This document shows, piece after piece, positions 25,779-37,200 of a stretch of 64,000 nt of DNA. The notes beneath the pieces are model-generated. The model did not search any database. It saw only the letters and a program-made list of their open reading frames with translations, and was not told where the DNA came from. Location: positions 62,001 through 126,000 of the forward strand of contig JAVYML010000001.1 in the NCBI GenBank assembly GCA_038736355.1, read 5' to 3'. The stretch is from Candidatus Hadarchaeales archaeon (GTDB lineage Archaea > Hadarchaeota > Hadarchaeia > Hadarchaeales > WYZ-LMO6). Every line of letters begins with the position of its first letter. Positions within the stretch are counted from its first letter, which is position 1. Both the position numbers and the translations under genes were made by a program.

Positions 25779-26417
25779 GTGAGGAAGATAGACAGGGTGA
25801 TGAGGGAGATCCTCCACCAATACCACGAGAAGGGAAGGAGGTTCTTCAACCAGAAGGAGCTGGCGGAAAACTGCGGTCTTTCCCTGGGAACGGTGAACCC
25901 CCTCATTTCGAAGTTCGAGCTCATGGGGATGGTGGAGAGGAGGCCCTTGGGCTTCAGACTGGTGGATCCCAAAAGGATGCTCCTCTACTGGGCGGCCACC
26001 AGGGAAATCTCTGGGGATGTGGTCTACACCACCTTTTCCGCCGAAACCCTTTCCAAGGTGGAAGAAAGGCTCTCCTCCCTCGGTCTCCTCACCGCCCACT
26101 CCGGATACAGGAGACTTTTCGGTTTCTGTCCCGTGGACTACTCCAGGGTTTTCGTCTACGCTCCCCCCGAGGAAGTAAGGAGGATCTATGGACCCAAGAA
26201 GAAAAGGCCCAACCTCTTCGTCCTTACCCCCGACGAGCACCTCCTGAGGCTGGGGAAAAAGGGAGCCGTGCCACCCGTTCAGCTCTACGTGGATCTTTGG
26301 CAACTGGGCTCGCTGGCGGGAAGGTTGCTGGAGGACCTCGAACACAGATTGGGGGAGGCGCCGGCCAGGGCAGTGGAGGAGGTGGCCAGGGAAAGGACTC
26401 AGCCTAGGGAAACGTAA
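25779..26417 (+). CDS. Winged-helix regulator divergent from G2
   Basis: About 212 residues. The first 70 form a winged helix: KIDRVMREILHQYHEKG, then NQKELAENCGLSLGTVNPLISKFELMGMV as helix-turn-helix and RRPLGFRLVDP as wing. The C-terminal part (RRLFGFCPVDYSRVFVYAPPEEVRRIYG; NLFVLTPDEHLLRLG; PPVQLYVDLWQLG) resembles the effector-like domain of archaeal AbiEi-type antitoxin/regulator proteins. GTG 25779 follows GGAGGAGGGAGAGG; a later ATG at 25800 is possible. The reading frame stays open further upstream, but that part runs antisense through the G2 signal-peptide region and is not coding. It probably controls G2 and itself through the palindrome at 25729-25748. Confidence 0.8.
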   Translation: MRKIDRVMREILHQYHEKGRRFFNQKELAENCGLSLGTVNPLISKFELMGMVERRPLGFRLVDPKRMLLYWAATREISGDVVYTTFSAETLSKVEERLSSLGLLTAHSGYRRLFGFCPVDYSRVFVYAPPEEVRRIYGPKKKRPNLFVLTPDEHLLRLGKKGAVPPVQLYVDLWQLGSLAGRLLEDLEHRLGEAPARAVEEVARERTQPRET

Positions 26418-26452
26418 CTCCTTGAACCATCGAACTTCGGGAGGGACTGGGA

Positions 26453-27232
26453 CTACTTCTTGGAACCCCTCTTGGCCTTCTTCTTGGCCTTCTTCCTGAC
26501 CCTCATGCGCCTGAGGTAGGAGAGGAGCTGAGAGGAGAGCTTCAGATAACCCAGCGCCGCGGGAGAGCGGGGGGCCCAGAGCACCACGGGGGTTCCCCTC
26601 GTGATGCTTTCCGGAACCATCTCATCCTCGGGGATCTCGGCAAGCGAAGGCCAGCCCAACGTCCTCCTGATTTCGGAGATGGGTATTTCCCACCTCTTCC
26701 CCGTAACCCTCGTGAGGACGCAACCTATCACCGGAACCTTCAGACGCTCTGCCATCCTCAGGGTCTGCAGGGTGCCCGCTATCGCGGGGATCTGGGGCTG
26801 GCAACAGACGATGATGGCATCACAAACCCTCATGGCTGCCGTGACCTCTGGGGCGAAACCGGGAGCGGTGTCCAGGATGATGAGTTCGTATTTCTTCCTG
26901 AGAACTTCCACGATGGGGGAAAAATCCACGGCTGGAACCTCCTCCGTGTAAGCCACGGAACCCGGGAGGAGGTGAAGGCCATAGGGGGTCTTGATCAGGG
27001 CCTCCTCCACCCTCATCCTTCCGTACACCAAATCCTGCACCACCACGGGTGGGTCCACCACACCCAGATAGAGACCGAGGTTGGAGGCCGTCATGTTGGT
27101 CTCCATGATCACCACCTTCCCCTTTTTCTTCTGGGCAATGGCCGCCCCCAGATTGGAAACCGTGGTGGTCTTCCCCACACCTCCCTTCGCCGAAAATACC
27201 CCGAGCACAAAACCCCTCCTCCTCAAGACCAA
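26453..27232 (-). CDS. MinD/ParA-family ATPase, third gene of the G1 operon
   Basis: 259 residues. The deviant Walker A is GVFSAKGGVGKTTTVSNLG, the A' region is VIMETNMTASNLGLYLG (Glu instead of the usual Asp), and Walker B is LIILDTAPGFAPEV. The C-terminus is a run of Lys/Arg (KKAKKKAKRGSKK) rather than the amphipathic helix of bacterial MinD, which could bind acidic lipid or nucleic acid. The start is TTG at 27232 after GGAGGGAGAGG; no ATG fits. It lies 72 bases behind the coiled-coil gene, which itself lies three bases behind G1, so the order G1, coiled coil, MinD reads as one operon. A positioning or activation role for the G1 complex is inferred. Confidence 0.87.
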   Translation of the reverse strand: MVLRRRGFVLGVFSAKGGVGKTTTVSNLGAAIAQKKKGKVVIMETNMTASNLGLYLGVVDPPVVVQDLVYGRMRVEEALIKTPYGLHLLPGSVAYTEEVPAVDFSPIVEVLRKKYELIILDTAPGFAPEVTAAMRVCDAIIVCCQPQIPAIAGTLQTLRMAERLKVPVIGCVLTRVTGKRWEIPISEIRRTLGWPSLAEIPEDEMVPESITRGTPVVLWAPRSPAALGYLKLSSQLLSYLRRMRVRKKAKKKAKRGSKK

Positions 27233-27304
27233 GCCTCTCCCTCCAGCTGTTTCAACCCCTCAAAAGTCCCCATCATCCTACATCGTCAGGAATTACTTTA
27301 AAAA

Positions 27305-28216
27305 TCACTTGGTGGAAAGGAGGAGATTCAGGATCCTGGAGGAAACCCTCTCCAAAACCCTCACCTTCTCATTGAGCTTGGAGAGCTCCCTCTTGTACTT
27401 GGTCTCCAACCTCTTCACTTCTCTTTTCTGTTCCTCCCTTAGGGTCTCGAGCTCATCCTTTCTGGAGGCCATCTTCTCATAGTATTCCCTGATCTCCTGG
27501 GCAAGACGTTTCATGGTCTCCAGATCCCCCGTGAGCTTTGCCAGCTCCGCCTTCGTCACCGCCTGCTTCACCACCACATCCATCTGGCTCACCATCTTCT
27601 CCAAGGGCTTCACCGTCTCCTCCAGGGTGGCGAGCTTGAGGGAAAGGTTGGTCACGTCCCTGAAACCACGCTGGAACTCCAGGAAGGCTGCCATCACCTT
27701 ATCCGCCATCACTTCCACTTGATCCTTCAGCTGCTGAATCCTGAGCATGTTCTTCCTGGCCTCATCGGTCATTCCCAGGATGGTTTCCATCCCCTTGAAC
27801 TGGGCCACGGTGGACCTGAACTCCTTCATTTCGTTCATCAGGCTCTTGATCATGTCCTCCAGGGCCACCAGCTTAGTATTCAGCTTCTCTATCTCCGCAT
27901 CCCTCCTCATGATGGCGGCCCTGAACTCCTCGGGTCTTATCCCCTCTATGGCCATGAGGGCTTTCTCTGCCTTCGCCTTCAGTTCGGCGTTGTCCTTGGC
28001 CTGCGTGAGGACCATCGACCTTATCTCCCCAATCTTTTCGCTCAGGGTGGTGAACCTCGCATCGTAAACCTCCCTGAAGCTGGCGAGGGCAGTGACCTGG
28101 GCCTCCAGCTGATCAAGCCTCATCGCGAGGGGAGGTGACTTCTCACCCTTTTCCGCCGGCGGGGGGGCAGGATCTTCCTTTTTCTCCTCCTTCTCCCCTT
28201 TCTTCTTCAACTTCAT
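27305..28216 (-). CDS. Cytosolic coiled-coil protein, second gene of the G1 operon
   Basis: 303 residues; no known family recognised. A Lys/Glu/Pro-rich lead (about 1-30) precedes almost continuous predicted coiled coil (RLDQLEAQVTALASFREVYDA to the end) with heptad-like Leu/Met/Ile spacing. There is no signal peptide or membrane span. It starts three bases after the G1 stop, so it is translationally linked to the G1 ATPase tail. A likely role is a scaffold or adaptor between the G1 cytosolic ATPase domain and the MinD-like ATPase; G1 itself has coiled coils both outside (about residues 6940-7085) and after the ATPase core. Confidence 0.85.
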   Translation of the reverse strand: MKLKKKGEKEEKKEDPAPPPAEKGEKSPPLAMRLDQLEAQVTALASFREVYDARFTTLSEKIGEIRSMVLTQAKDNAELKAKAEKALMAIEGIRPEEFRAAIMRRDAEIEKLNTKLVALEDMIKSLMNEMKEFRSTVAQFKGMETILGMTDEARKNMLRIQQLKDQVEVMADKVMAAFLEFQRGFRDVTNLSLKLATLEETVKPLEKMVSQMDVVVKQAVTKAELAKLTGDLETMKRLAQEIREYYEKMASRKDELETLREEQKREVKRLETKYKRELSKLNEKVRVLERVSSRILNLLLSTK

Positions 28217-28219
28217 CCT

Positions 28220-31200
28220 TCATCCCTTCTTCTTGTTGGAGCCACCATTTTTGCCCCCATTTTTCTTTCTCTTTTCCTCCGCTTTAGCCTTCTCCTCGGG
28301 CTCCTCCGGCTTCTCCCCCTTGGCCTCGGGATGAACCATCTCCTCTTCTTTCTCCTCCTTCAGGGGTTTCCCAGCCTCACCGTGCTTCACTTCCTTCTTC
28401 GGACCCAGGATTTCCTTGTAGGCCTCTATGATCTCCGGTGGCCTCTTCATCATCGCCAGCTGCCTCTCGCGCTCCCTCAGGGCTGCAAGCTGGGCCCTCT
28501 TGATTTCCTCCTCCGGCACCAGCTCGATTACCCTCTTGATGCCCTTGAGCTTGTGCTTGGCACAAAGCTCATCCACCCTGGGCTCCAGGGAATCGAGGTA
28601 GGCATTCACCATGTCGAAGGAAGCCTCCTCCAGCTTGCGCTGGGCCAGGCCAAGCTCGATCCTCAGGTCGAAGACATCCACCCCCTTCTCCTCCAGTTTC
28701 TTCAGCTTGAACTTGATGTTCTCTATCCTGTCGTCGGCGGCGTAGTACTTGTCCAGCTCCTCTGGAGAGAGCCTGAAGGGAGAGTGTAGGATGGGCCTGA
28801 AGTTCACGTAGTACGGTCTGCCGCGGTTGTAGTCTGGGTTCACGACCATCCCGAAGCCTATGGGTGCCCTCGAAACGGATCTCACGTGCTCCTCACCGTA
28901 CTTCATGGCTATGCGCTGGAGCTCTCCCTCCTCCCTCGTCCAGAACTGTATCTGGGTGCGGCAGTTCGTCTGGATGGTTTCGGAGAAGTCGGCTATGGTC
29001 TGGGAAACCAGCATCACCCCTATTCCCCACTTCCTGAATTCCCTGACCGCCCTCTCCAGCTGGATGACACCGGCCCCCGTTCCACCGTACTTCGGGAGAA
29101 GCCTGTGTACTTCGTCGAAGATCAGGAGCACCTTCAGCTCCGGATACTCCCTGGGCTGTGACTCGAAGATGGACTGAATCACGTTGGTCACGAAGATGTC
29201 CATGTCACCGGGCTTGAGCCTCTCTATCACGAACACCGTGATCTTACCCCTGGCCTCCTCACCGAGCAGTTCCTTCATGTCTATCTTCTGCCTCGGATTC
29301 GTGATCAGCTTCACCACACCCGGGAAGCTCCTGGCATCGGCTTCCGTGAGACCGAACTTCGGATAGTGGGAAAGCATGCGCTCGTCCGTGCACTTGCGGA
29401 GGAAGCCCGTCCACTGGGCGGTGGGATCGAAGACGATCACGTTCTTACCCTGCTTCAGGGCCTCTTCCGCTATGACCATGGAGGAGATGGTCTTTCCACC
29501 CCCGGTGGCACCGGCGGTGATGACGTGCATCCTCAGGTCGGAGAGCTTGAGATAGGCATCGCGCTTGGCCTCTGCCAGCGTACCCAATTTGATGGCATCT
29601 GGACCTGGCTTGGGAAGCTCCTCCAGGAAGAGGGTGGCCTCGAACCTGCGCTTGGCACTCCTCCTCTTCTTCACATACCTGTAGGAGAACCTTCCCGCCA
29701 CCCCCATGCCCACCATGCAGAGGAGGAGGAGGGCCAGCATCCACAGGGGCAGGCCCAGGACCCTCAACTCCCTGGGAGGCCTCCTCACCTGCATGAAGCT
29801 CTGATCGGGGGTGAGTTTGAACTCCTTACCGGCCCAAACATACCTCCCGCCCGTCCTTATCAGGTAATCTCCTTCAGGTAGGTTCTCCGGTACCCTGAGT
29901 TCGAAAGTGTGCAGCTTGACCTCTCCCGCCTCCAGCTCCAAGTTCTCCGCTACCTCCGCGACTATCTCTCCGGCCGTGCTCACCAGTTGGACGGAGACGG
30001 AGGAGGAAATGCGCGAATTGCCAAGGTTTTTGACCTCCACCCCCACCCTCAGGGTCTTGCCCGGAGCTATGCTGGGTGGCACCATCTTCAGCTCCGCCCT
30101 GAGGTACTTCCTCACCTCCACGGTATCCGTGGCGCTCACCGAGATCACGTCGCCGTTGAGTCTGTAGTCGGCCCTCGCCCTCACGAGGTAATAGCCTTCC
30201 TCCGCATTTTCGGGTACCATAAGCGTTGTATCCACCGCCAAGGTTTCACCCGCCTCCACCAACCTTGCCTGTCCGGTGGCATCGGGCAATACCACCACTC
30301 CGGCCGAGGTGAGGAGCTCCAGGAAGAGCTGGGTCTCCGAAGCCATCTCCCCCATGTTGACCAGCGTGACCTTCACGGGCAGGAGCCCTCCCGGAGAAAC
30401 CGTCCTCATCATGGGGGTGACCTTCAGGTCGAAGAGACCCCTGGCGCTTGGCAGGACCCTGATGGTGACGGGTACGCTCTTCTCCACGTATGCATCCTTG
30501 ATCACCACTTCTCCCGTGTAGGTCTTGGGTGGGGTCTTCCTCGGAATCTTCACCGAGACCTTGATCTTCCCGCTCTCGCCCGGGTTGAGGGTCAGGAGGG
30601 TGGGACTGAAGGTGAGGAAGCCCTCGTCCTTCACTTCACCCGTCGAGTCCGGCCTGAGGTCCAGCGGGATGAAGGCGTTGTTCTTCACCGTGAGATACAC
30701 GTCCGCCGTCCCCTCCTGGTAGAGCTCCAGGGAGAGGGACTCGGGATCCACCGTGATGGGTTCCCTGGGGGCGACGTTCTCCATCATCAGCCTGAAGGCA
30801 TTCTCCATCAGGGACTGGAGCCTGAGGGCAGACTCGCTCTCCTGCTGCCTGAGGTTCTCTATCCCTTGCCAGACCGTCTGGAAGCCCGACCAGAGGGCAT
30901 TGATCATGTTCTCCATCAGGTTCACCGAGGTGCCCTGCAGGGCGATCAGGTTCTCCAGGATCTGGCTCATGGTCTGGAGCGGGCTCAGCAGGGTGTTCTC
31001 CAGCGTCTTCATGTTCTCTTGCGTGACCAGGCCGGAGACGATGGCTGCCATGTTGTCCACCACGCTCTTCAGGTTCTCGGCCGCGCTGGACATGGTGCCC
31101 GAGGCCTGGGTGAGGGCACTGGTGGCCTGCTCCATCTGGGAGATGGTGTTCTCCAGCCTGAGCACCTGGGTGGCGAAGGGATCGTACTCCGCAAGCACGT

Positions 31201-34200
31201 AACAGGCGACCTGGGAGCGCAAATTGTCCTCGGCGGTGAGGGTGTATTTCGTGATATCGATGGTCCCTCCCTGGTTGATCCATGTTCCGCTCCTCACCCT
31301 GGTCCAGAAGTCCCATCCCTCCGCCCTGTACATCCTCAGGTACCACACGTCACCCACCCGACTCAGGTAGGAGGAGAAGTCGAAGGTGAGGGTGAGCCTG
31401 GAGAAGTTGTCCGTGAAAACGGGATGGAGCAGGACGGCCACGGAGCGGTGGGTGGCCCTGGTCCCGTCCACGCTGGTGAAGGCAGAGGGCGGGAGGTCCA
31501 CCCTCACCAGGTTCTCCAGGTTGTCGTAGGGCTGGAGCTGGTCCAGGTTGAGGTTCTCGTACCTGAGGGTGATGCCCTGCTCGGTGAGTTTCACCTCCAG
31601 GTCGAAGCGCCCGGCGAACACCTGCTTCTCGTACCTGCCCTGGTCATCGGTACTTACCTCGAAGGCCTTCTCAGAGGTTCCCACCTCGTAGAAGGTGAAG
31701 GTGGTGGGCACGGGTATTCCCTCCAGCTTCTTCACCTCACCCCTGAGGTTGATGGGCCTCCCGGCCAGGATCTCCCTGGAGTTCTCCCCCTTCAGGCCCT
31801 CCGCGTCCGTTCCCTTCACCTCCACCAGGTACAGACCGCGCTTGGGGAAGGTGTGGGTGAAGGAGTAGTCTCCGTTGTCGAGGGTCTGGACGGTTCTCAC
31901 GGGTTGTCCCTGCACGTAGACCTGGAGGGTGATGCGGGAGGCGGGGATGAGATCCGGGAGGGAGAGGGCCCTGCCGCTGAAGCCGAAGGGTACTCCCTCG
32001 GGAGCCACCTCGCCCTGAGGTATCAGGGAAATCCAGAGGGTTCCGGTGGTGAGGACGACCTGGTTCTCGACCTCCAGCCCCCTGCGGTCCGTCACCCTCA
32101 CCCTCACGTTCTCCCTGCCCACCTGCTGGGGTGCGGTGAGGACGGTGGAGTAGCCGCCCGTCTGGGAGGTTGGGAGGATCCGCTCGGTACCGAGGAAGGT
32201 CAGGATCACGTTCTCGTTCTCCACCGGGATGCCGTCGGGAAGGAGGGTGAGGGTTCCGCTGGCCGTCACGTTCTCACCCGGATTCACCACGTAGTCGCTC
32301 AGCACCAGGGACAGGCGGAGGGCCTTCACCTGGTATTGAACGGTCTGGTTGTACACGTACCCGCTTATCCCGTTGGCGGTGAGGATGGAAACGTCGAGGT
32401 TCTTGGAATAGGTACCCAGTGTCTGGGGGGCGGTGTAGGAAGCGTAAGTCCTCCAGTACCCATCCCTCACGTGGGTGAGACCGGGCGGGCTGGGGGTGGC
32501 CCCATCCACCTTCACCGTCACACTTCCCATCGTCACGGGGAAGAGTTCGGAACCGTTGTTCTCCAGGATCCTCACGGCAAGGTAGAAGTTCTCCCCCGGG
32601 TTGAGCACGCCGTCGAACTGGCCGTGGGAGTCGAGGGTACCGAACCACTGGAACTGCACTATCCTCTGCTCGAAGTACTGGGTGTTCTCACCCACGATTC
32701 CATCGGGGTTCTGCAGGCGCACGTACACGGTGTGCTTGGAGGGGGCGGGGGCATCCTTGGTGTAGAGATAGAACCAGTCACCGTTCTCGTCGGTGTAAAC
32801 GGTGGACTCGTAGAACCCGTCCACCCTTATCTCCACCGCCGTGTTTTTGACGGGGGTCCCGTCGGGCAGGAGCACGGCCTTTCCGCTCATGGTGAAGTTC
32901 TGGTCGAGCGTGACGATGTTGTCATCGAAGGTGAGGGAGAGGCTGATCGTCTTGACCCTCAGCTCCTTCACGTTCTCGCTCCAGAAGACTCCCACGGTGG
33001 TGCTGGCCTTCCCGTAGTAGGTTCCAATACGGGAGGGGGAGAGGAAGGTGATGGAGTAGTAGCCGTTGGCATCGGTGAAGTTCTCTCCTCCTCCCGCCCA
33101 GTTCCCGTTCTCGTCGAAGAGGGAGAAGGTTACCTTGTTGAAGGCCACGGGCTCGTTGCCAGGCTGTAACACCGCCCTCCCGCTCACGGTGTTGGGCTGG
33201 GAGGGATTCACCACCTCGTCCGCGTACTCCATGGAGATGTCTATTCTCCTGACGGAGAGGGTGGTGAAGTTCTCCCCGGTGATCCCCTCGGCAGCCGTGA
33301 TCCTCACCCTGTACTCGTAGACCCCTATCTGGGTGGGGGCGTAGATCTCGAAGCGGTAGGAACCGAAGAGGTCCGTGTTGTCCACGGCTATGACGGAGTT
33401 GTCACGGAGGAGGGTGATGGTGGTGTTGATGACAGGAGAACCCTCGGGCCTCAGCCTCACCTCACCCGAGATCCTCATGGCCTCTCCCGGGTTGGCCTCG
33501 TTCCTTGGGACCCCCGCCGTGTCGGTGAGGGAGAGGGAGACGGTGAGGGTCTTGACGGTGAAGATGGCGGAGTTCTCTCCCCTGATCCCCTCGGAGCTGA
33601 CCGCCCAAGCGAGGAGCTGGTGTGGTCCGAGGGTGGAGGGAGCGCTCACCCCTATGCTGTACCTCCCGTTCTCGTCCGTGCTTCCCTCCCCGGCTATCTG
33701 CCCGTCCACGTACACCGTGACGGTGGCGGAGGTCTCCGGAACGTTCTCCCAGACCCTCCTCACCTCCCCGGAGACGGTGAGGGGCTGGCCCGGGTTCACC
33801 ACGTAGTCGTCCAGGGAAACCGTGACCGAGAGGGTCTCCACCTTGAAGATGAGCTGGTTCTCCTCCCTGGTGCCCTCCTTGTCGGTGAGGGCCACCCTTA
33901 CCACGTGCAGCCCCAGCACGTTGCTGGAGAGGGTCAGGGAGTACTCCCCGTTCTCATCCGTGGGAAGGTTCTCCAGCGGAGAGTCGTCCAAGTACACCTC
34001 CACGTTCTCCCCCACCACGGGGGAGTTCTCGGGCTGCCAACTGGCCCTCCCGTAGACCGTAAGGCTCTCCCCTGGGTTCACCGCGTTGTCGGAGAGGAAG
34101 AGGGTGAGTACCAGGTCCTCGATTCTGAGCCTGAAGGGTGAACTCCAGTCGCCCGCGTTGCCCGCCCTGTCCACGGCGCGGACACGCCAGTACCAGGTGC

Positions 34201-37200
34201 CCACGGACAGGGAGTTCTCCTGCGGGAGGGTGAAGCTGTTCTCCCTTATGTTCTCGAAGGTGAGCGGGGAGGAGAAGCCCTCATCCTCATCCAGCTGGAG
34301 GACGAAGTGGTCCACGCCGCTTACTTCCTCGGTCTGGGAGGTGTTGTCGGGAACATTCTCCCAGCCGAAGGAGGGAGTGTTATCGGAAGTGACCTTCCCG
34401 TTCTCGGGGGAGTAGAGCTGCGGGGTGAGGGGCTTCACCCTGTCCACCACCAGCTCGTAGACCCGTGACCACTCACCCGGCTCGTTGGGGGCGGCGCGGT
34501 CGTAGGCCCTCACCCTCCACCAGTACCTACCGTCGTACGGGTAGAACACCGTCACCTCGGAGGAGGTCAGGTAATCCGGGTTGGAGGAGAAGTACTCGCT
34601 GGGCAGGAGGGAAGTGAACTGCGGGTTCAGAGAGACCTGGATCTGGTAGTGGTCTATCCCCGAAGCATCCCTCACGTCCTCCCAGTCGTGGTTCACCACC
34701 ACGTAGTCCCCCGCCACCCTGTTCTCGGCCGCGTTGTTCTCGGGCGCATAGAGGGCAGGACCGTAGGGTCTGGTGAGGTCCACCACGAAGTTCCAGATGG
34801 TGCAGGATTCCCACGGAGGAACATTACCCGCGTTGTCCCAGGCCCTGACCCTGAAGTAGAAGTTGTCTTCCCTGAAGCCCGCCGAGGGATATCCGGGATC
34901 TCCCAGGGACCATACGTTGTCCACCGTGGTCCCGGAGTAGTCCACGGAGCTGAAGTCCGGATCGTTGTCCACCTGGATCTCGTAGTGGGAGAGCCCCGCC
35001 ACCTCTCCCGTGGGGGAGTTGGAGCGATCGCTGACCTGGTTCCAGCTCAGGGGGGTGAACCTGTCACCCACGATCTGGCCGTGTAACGGGGAGTTCTCCG
35101 GCAGGTCGGGGGGAAGGGTGTCCACCAGCAGCTCCCAGACCTCTGAGAAGGCCCCAGCCTTTCTCTCCCCTCCCATCAGGCCGTCCCAGGCCCTTACCTT
35201 CCAGTAGTAGTATTCGTCTCCCAGGCCAGAGGAGGGCTGGTAGGAGTTCTCCGCCACGTTCTCAAGGATCTCCGGAGAACCGAAGTCCGGGTCGTTGTCC
35301 ACCCAGAGCTCGTAGGTCACTCCCGTCACATCGTAGACCTTTGTCCAGGAGAAGATGGGCCTGTTGTCCTTCGTCACCCTTCCGTTCTCGGGAGAGAGGA
35401 GGACTGGAGCCGGGGGCGGGTTCACGTCCACCACGAAGGTGAAGGGTGGCTCGAAGTCGCTGGCGTTGTTGGCCAGGTCCCATGCCCTGACCCTCCAGTA
35501 GTACCTGTTGTCCGCCAGCTCCAGCTGCTTGGTGGAAGAGGTGAGGTTCTCCCTCAGCACCAACTGGGTAAAGAGGTTATCCTTTGCCACCCAGAGCTCG
35601 TAGCAGGCGAGACCGGCCACATCCCCCGAGGGTGATCTGGATCTGTCCACCACGTCCCCCCATGCCAAAGTCACGAGGTTGTCGTTCAGGATGTCATTGT
35701 TTTCGGGCAGGGCCTTGGAAGGCACGTCCGGGGGAAGGGTGTCGAGCAACACGCTCCATACCTCAGACCAGGCGGACTCGTTGCCCGCGTTGTCCTTCAC
35801 CTTGACCCTCCAGTAGTAGCGCTCATCCTGCGGGGCCCCTCCACCGTAAAAGATGAAGGTACGCTCGGAGAGGGAGACCGTGGCGCTCTTGTAGTAGGGG
35901 GAGGTCGGGGAGAAGGCCGTGCTGTTATCCACCTCGATAACATAGGCTCCCTCGGCCGGGATGCCGTAGAGGTCCCAGGCATCCTGCCAGTCGAACCTTA
36001 TGCTGTAGTTGTTGGTGATCGCATTGTTGTGGGGTGAGGAAAGCGTCGGTGGACTGGGTGGGGTGAGGTCCACGATGAGGATCCAGGGGGCCTCGTTCTC
36101 GCTCACGTTCCCCGCCCAGTCCCAGGCCCTCACCAACCACCTCCACTCTCCCTCAGGAACCGTCAGGGTGCGGCTGGTCCCGAACACATTTTCTGAGATC
36201 CTGTATCCCGTGGCCACGTTCTCCAGGGTAAGCTCGTACCACCTAACCCCGGCGTTCTCTCCCGTGGGGGAGTTGGAGGTGTCCTCCACCGACTGCCAGT
36301 AGAAGGTCACGGTGTTCTCCTTGGTCACCACCCTCTGGGGAGGATCGTCCACTCCCGTGTCGGGTGAGACGTCCACCTTCGGTGGAGCGGGAGGAGCCAC
36401 CGTATCCACCAGGAAGGTCCAGGTGCTGCTGAATTCGCTCACGTTGCCCGCCCAGTCCCAGACCCTGACCCTCCAGGAGTAATTCTCGTCCGGAAGGGAG
36501 GAGGAGGGCTGGAAGCTGTTATCGCTCACGTTCTCCAAGACCTCTGGGGAGCTGAAGTCGGGATCGTTGTCCACCCAGAGCTCGTAGTACCTCACTCCCG
36601 CGTTCTCACCGGTGGGTGACCAGGACCTGTCCACAACCGCCGACCACCTGAACACCGGCCTGTTGTCCCTTGTTCTGGTCCCGTTCGCCGGGGCCTGCAG
36701 GCTCGGTATGTCTGGGGGTCTGATATCCACCAGCAGGGTCCTTACCTCAGAGGTGCTATAGTTGCCTGCGTTGTCCCAAACCCTTACCCTCCAGAACCAG
36801 TTCTCGTCGGGCAGTTCCAACGTCCTGAAGTTCTCCGTGAGGTTCTCCTGCAGGAAGGGGGAAGAGAAGTCGGGATCGTTGTCCACCCAGAGCTCGTAGT
36901 ACCTCACCCCCGCGACTTCACCCGTGGGGGAGTTGGAGGTGTCGATCACGTAGCTCCAAGTAAAGGTCTGGAGGTTCTCCCTGGTCACCAGCCCGTTCGC
37001 GGGGATGTCCAGCGTGGTGACCTGCGGAGGAACGGTGTCTAGCAGGAAGGAATAGGTCACGGAGTTCTCACCCACATTCCCCGCCCTATCCGTGGCCCTA
37101 ACCCTCCAGTAATACCTTTCATCCGTAAGAGTTACCATCCTAGAGTTCGTGCTGGCGGTGTAGGAGGAGGGGGAGCTGAAGTCGGGATCGTTGTCCACGA

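Noticed and set aside
29909-33169. A 1086-codon plus-strand open frame antisense to G1
   Set aside because: It is a shadow of the GC-rich repetitive G1 coding strand: low-complexity His/Gly/Val/Glu composition, no domain and no promoter. The G1 frame has clear domain structure over the same bases.
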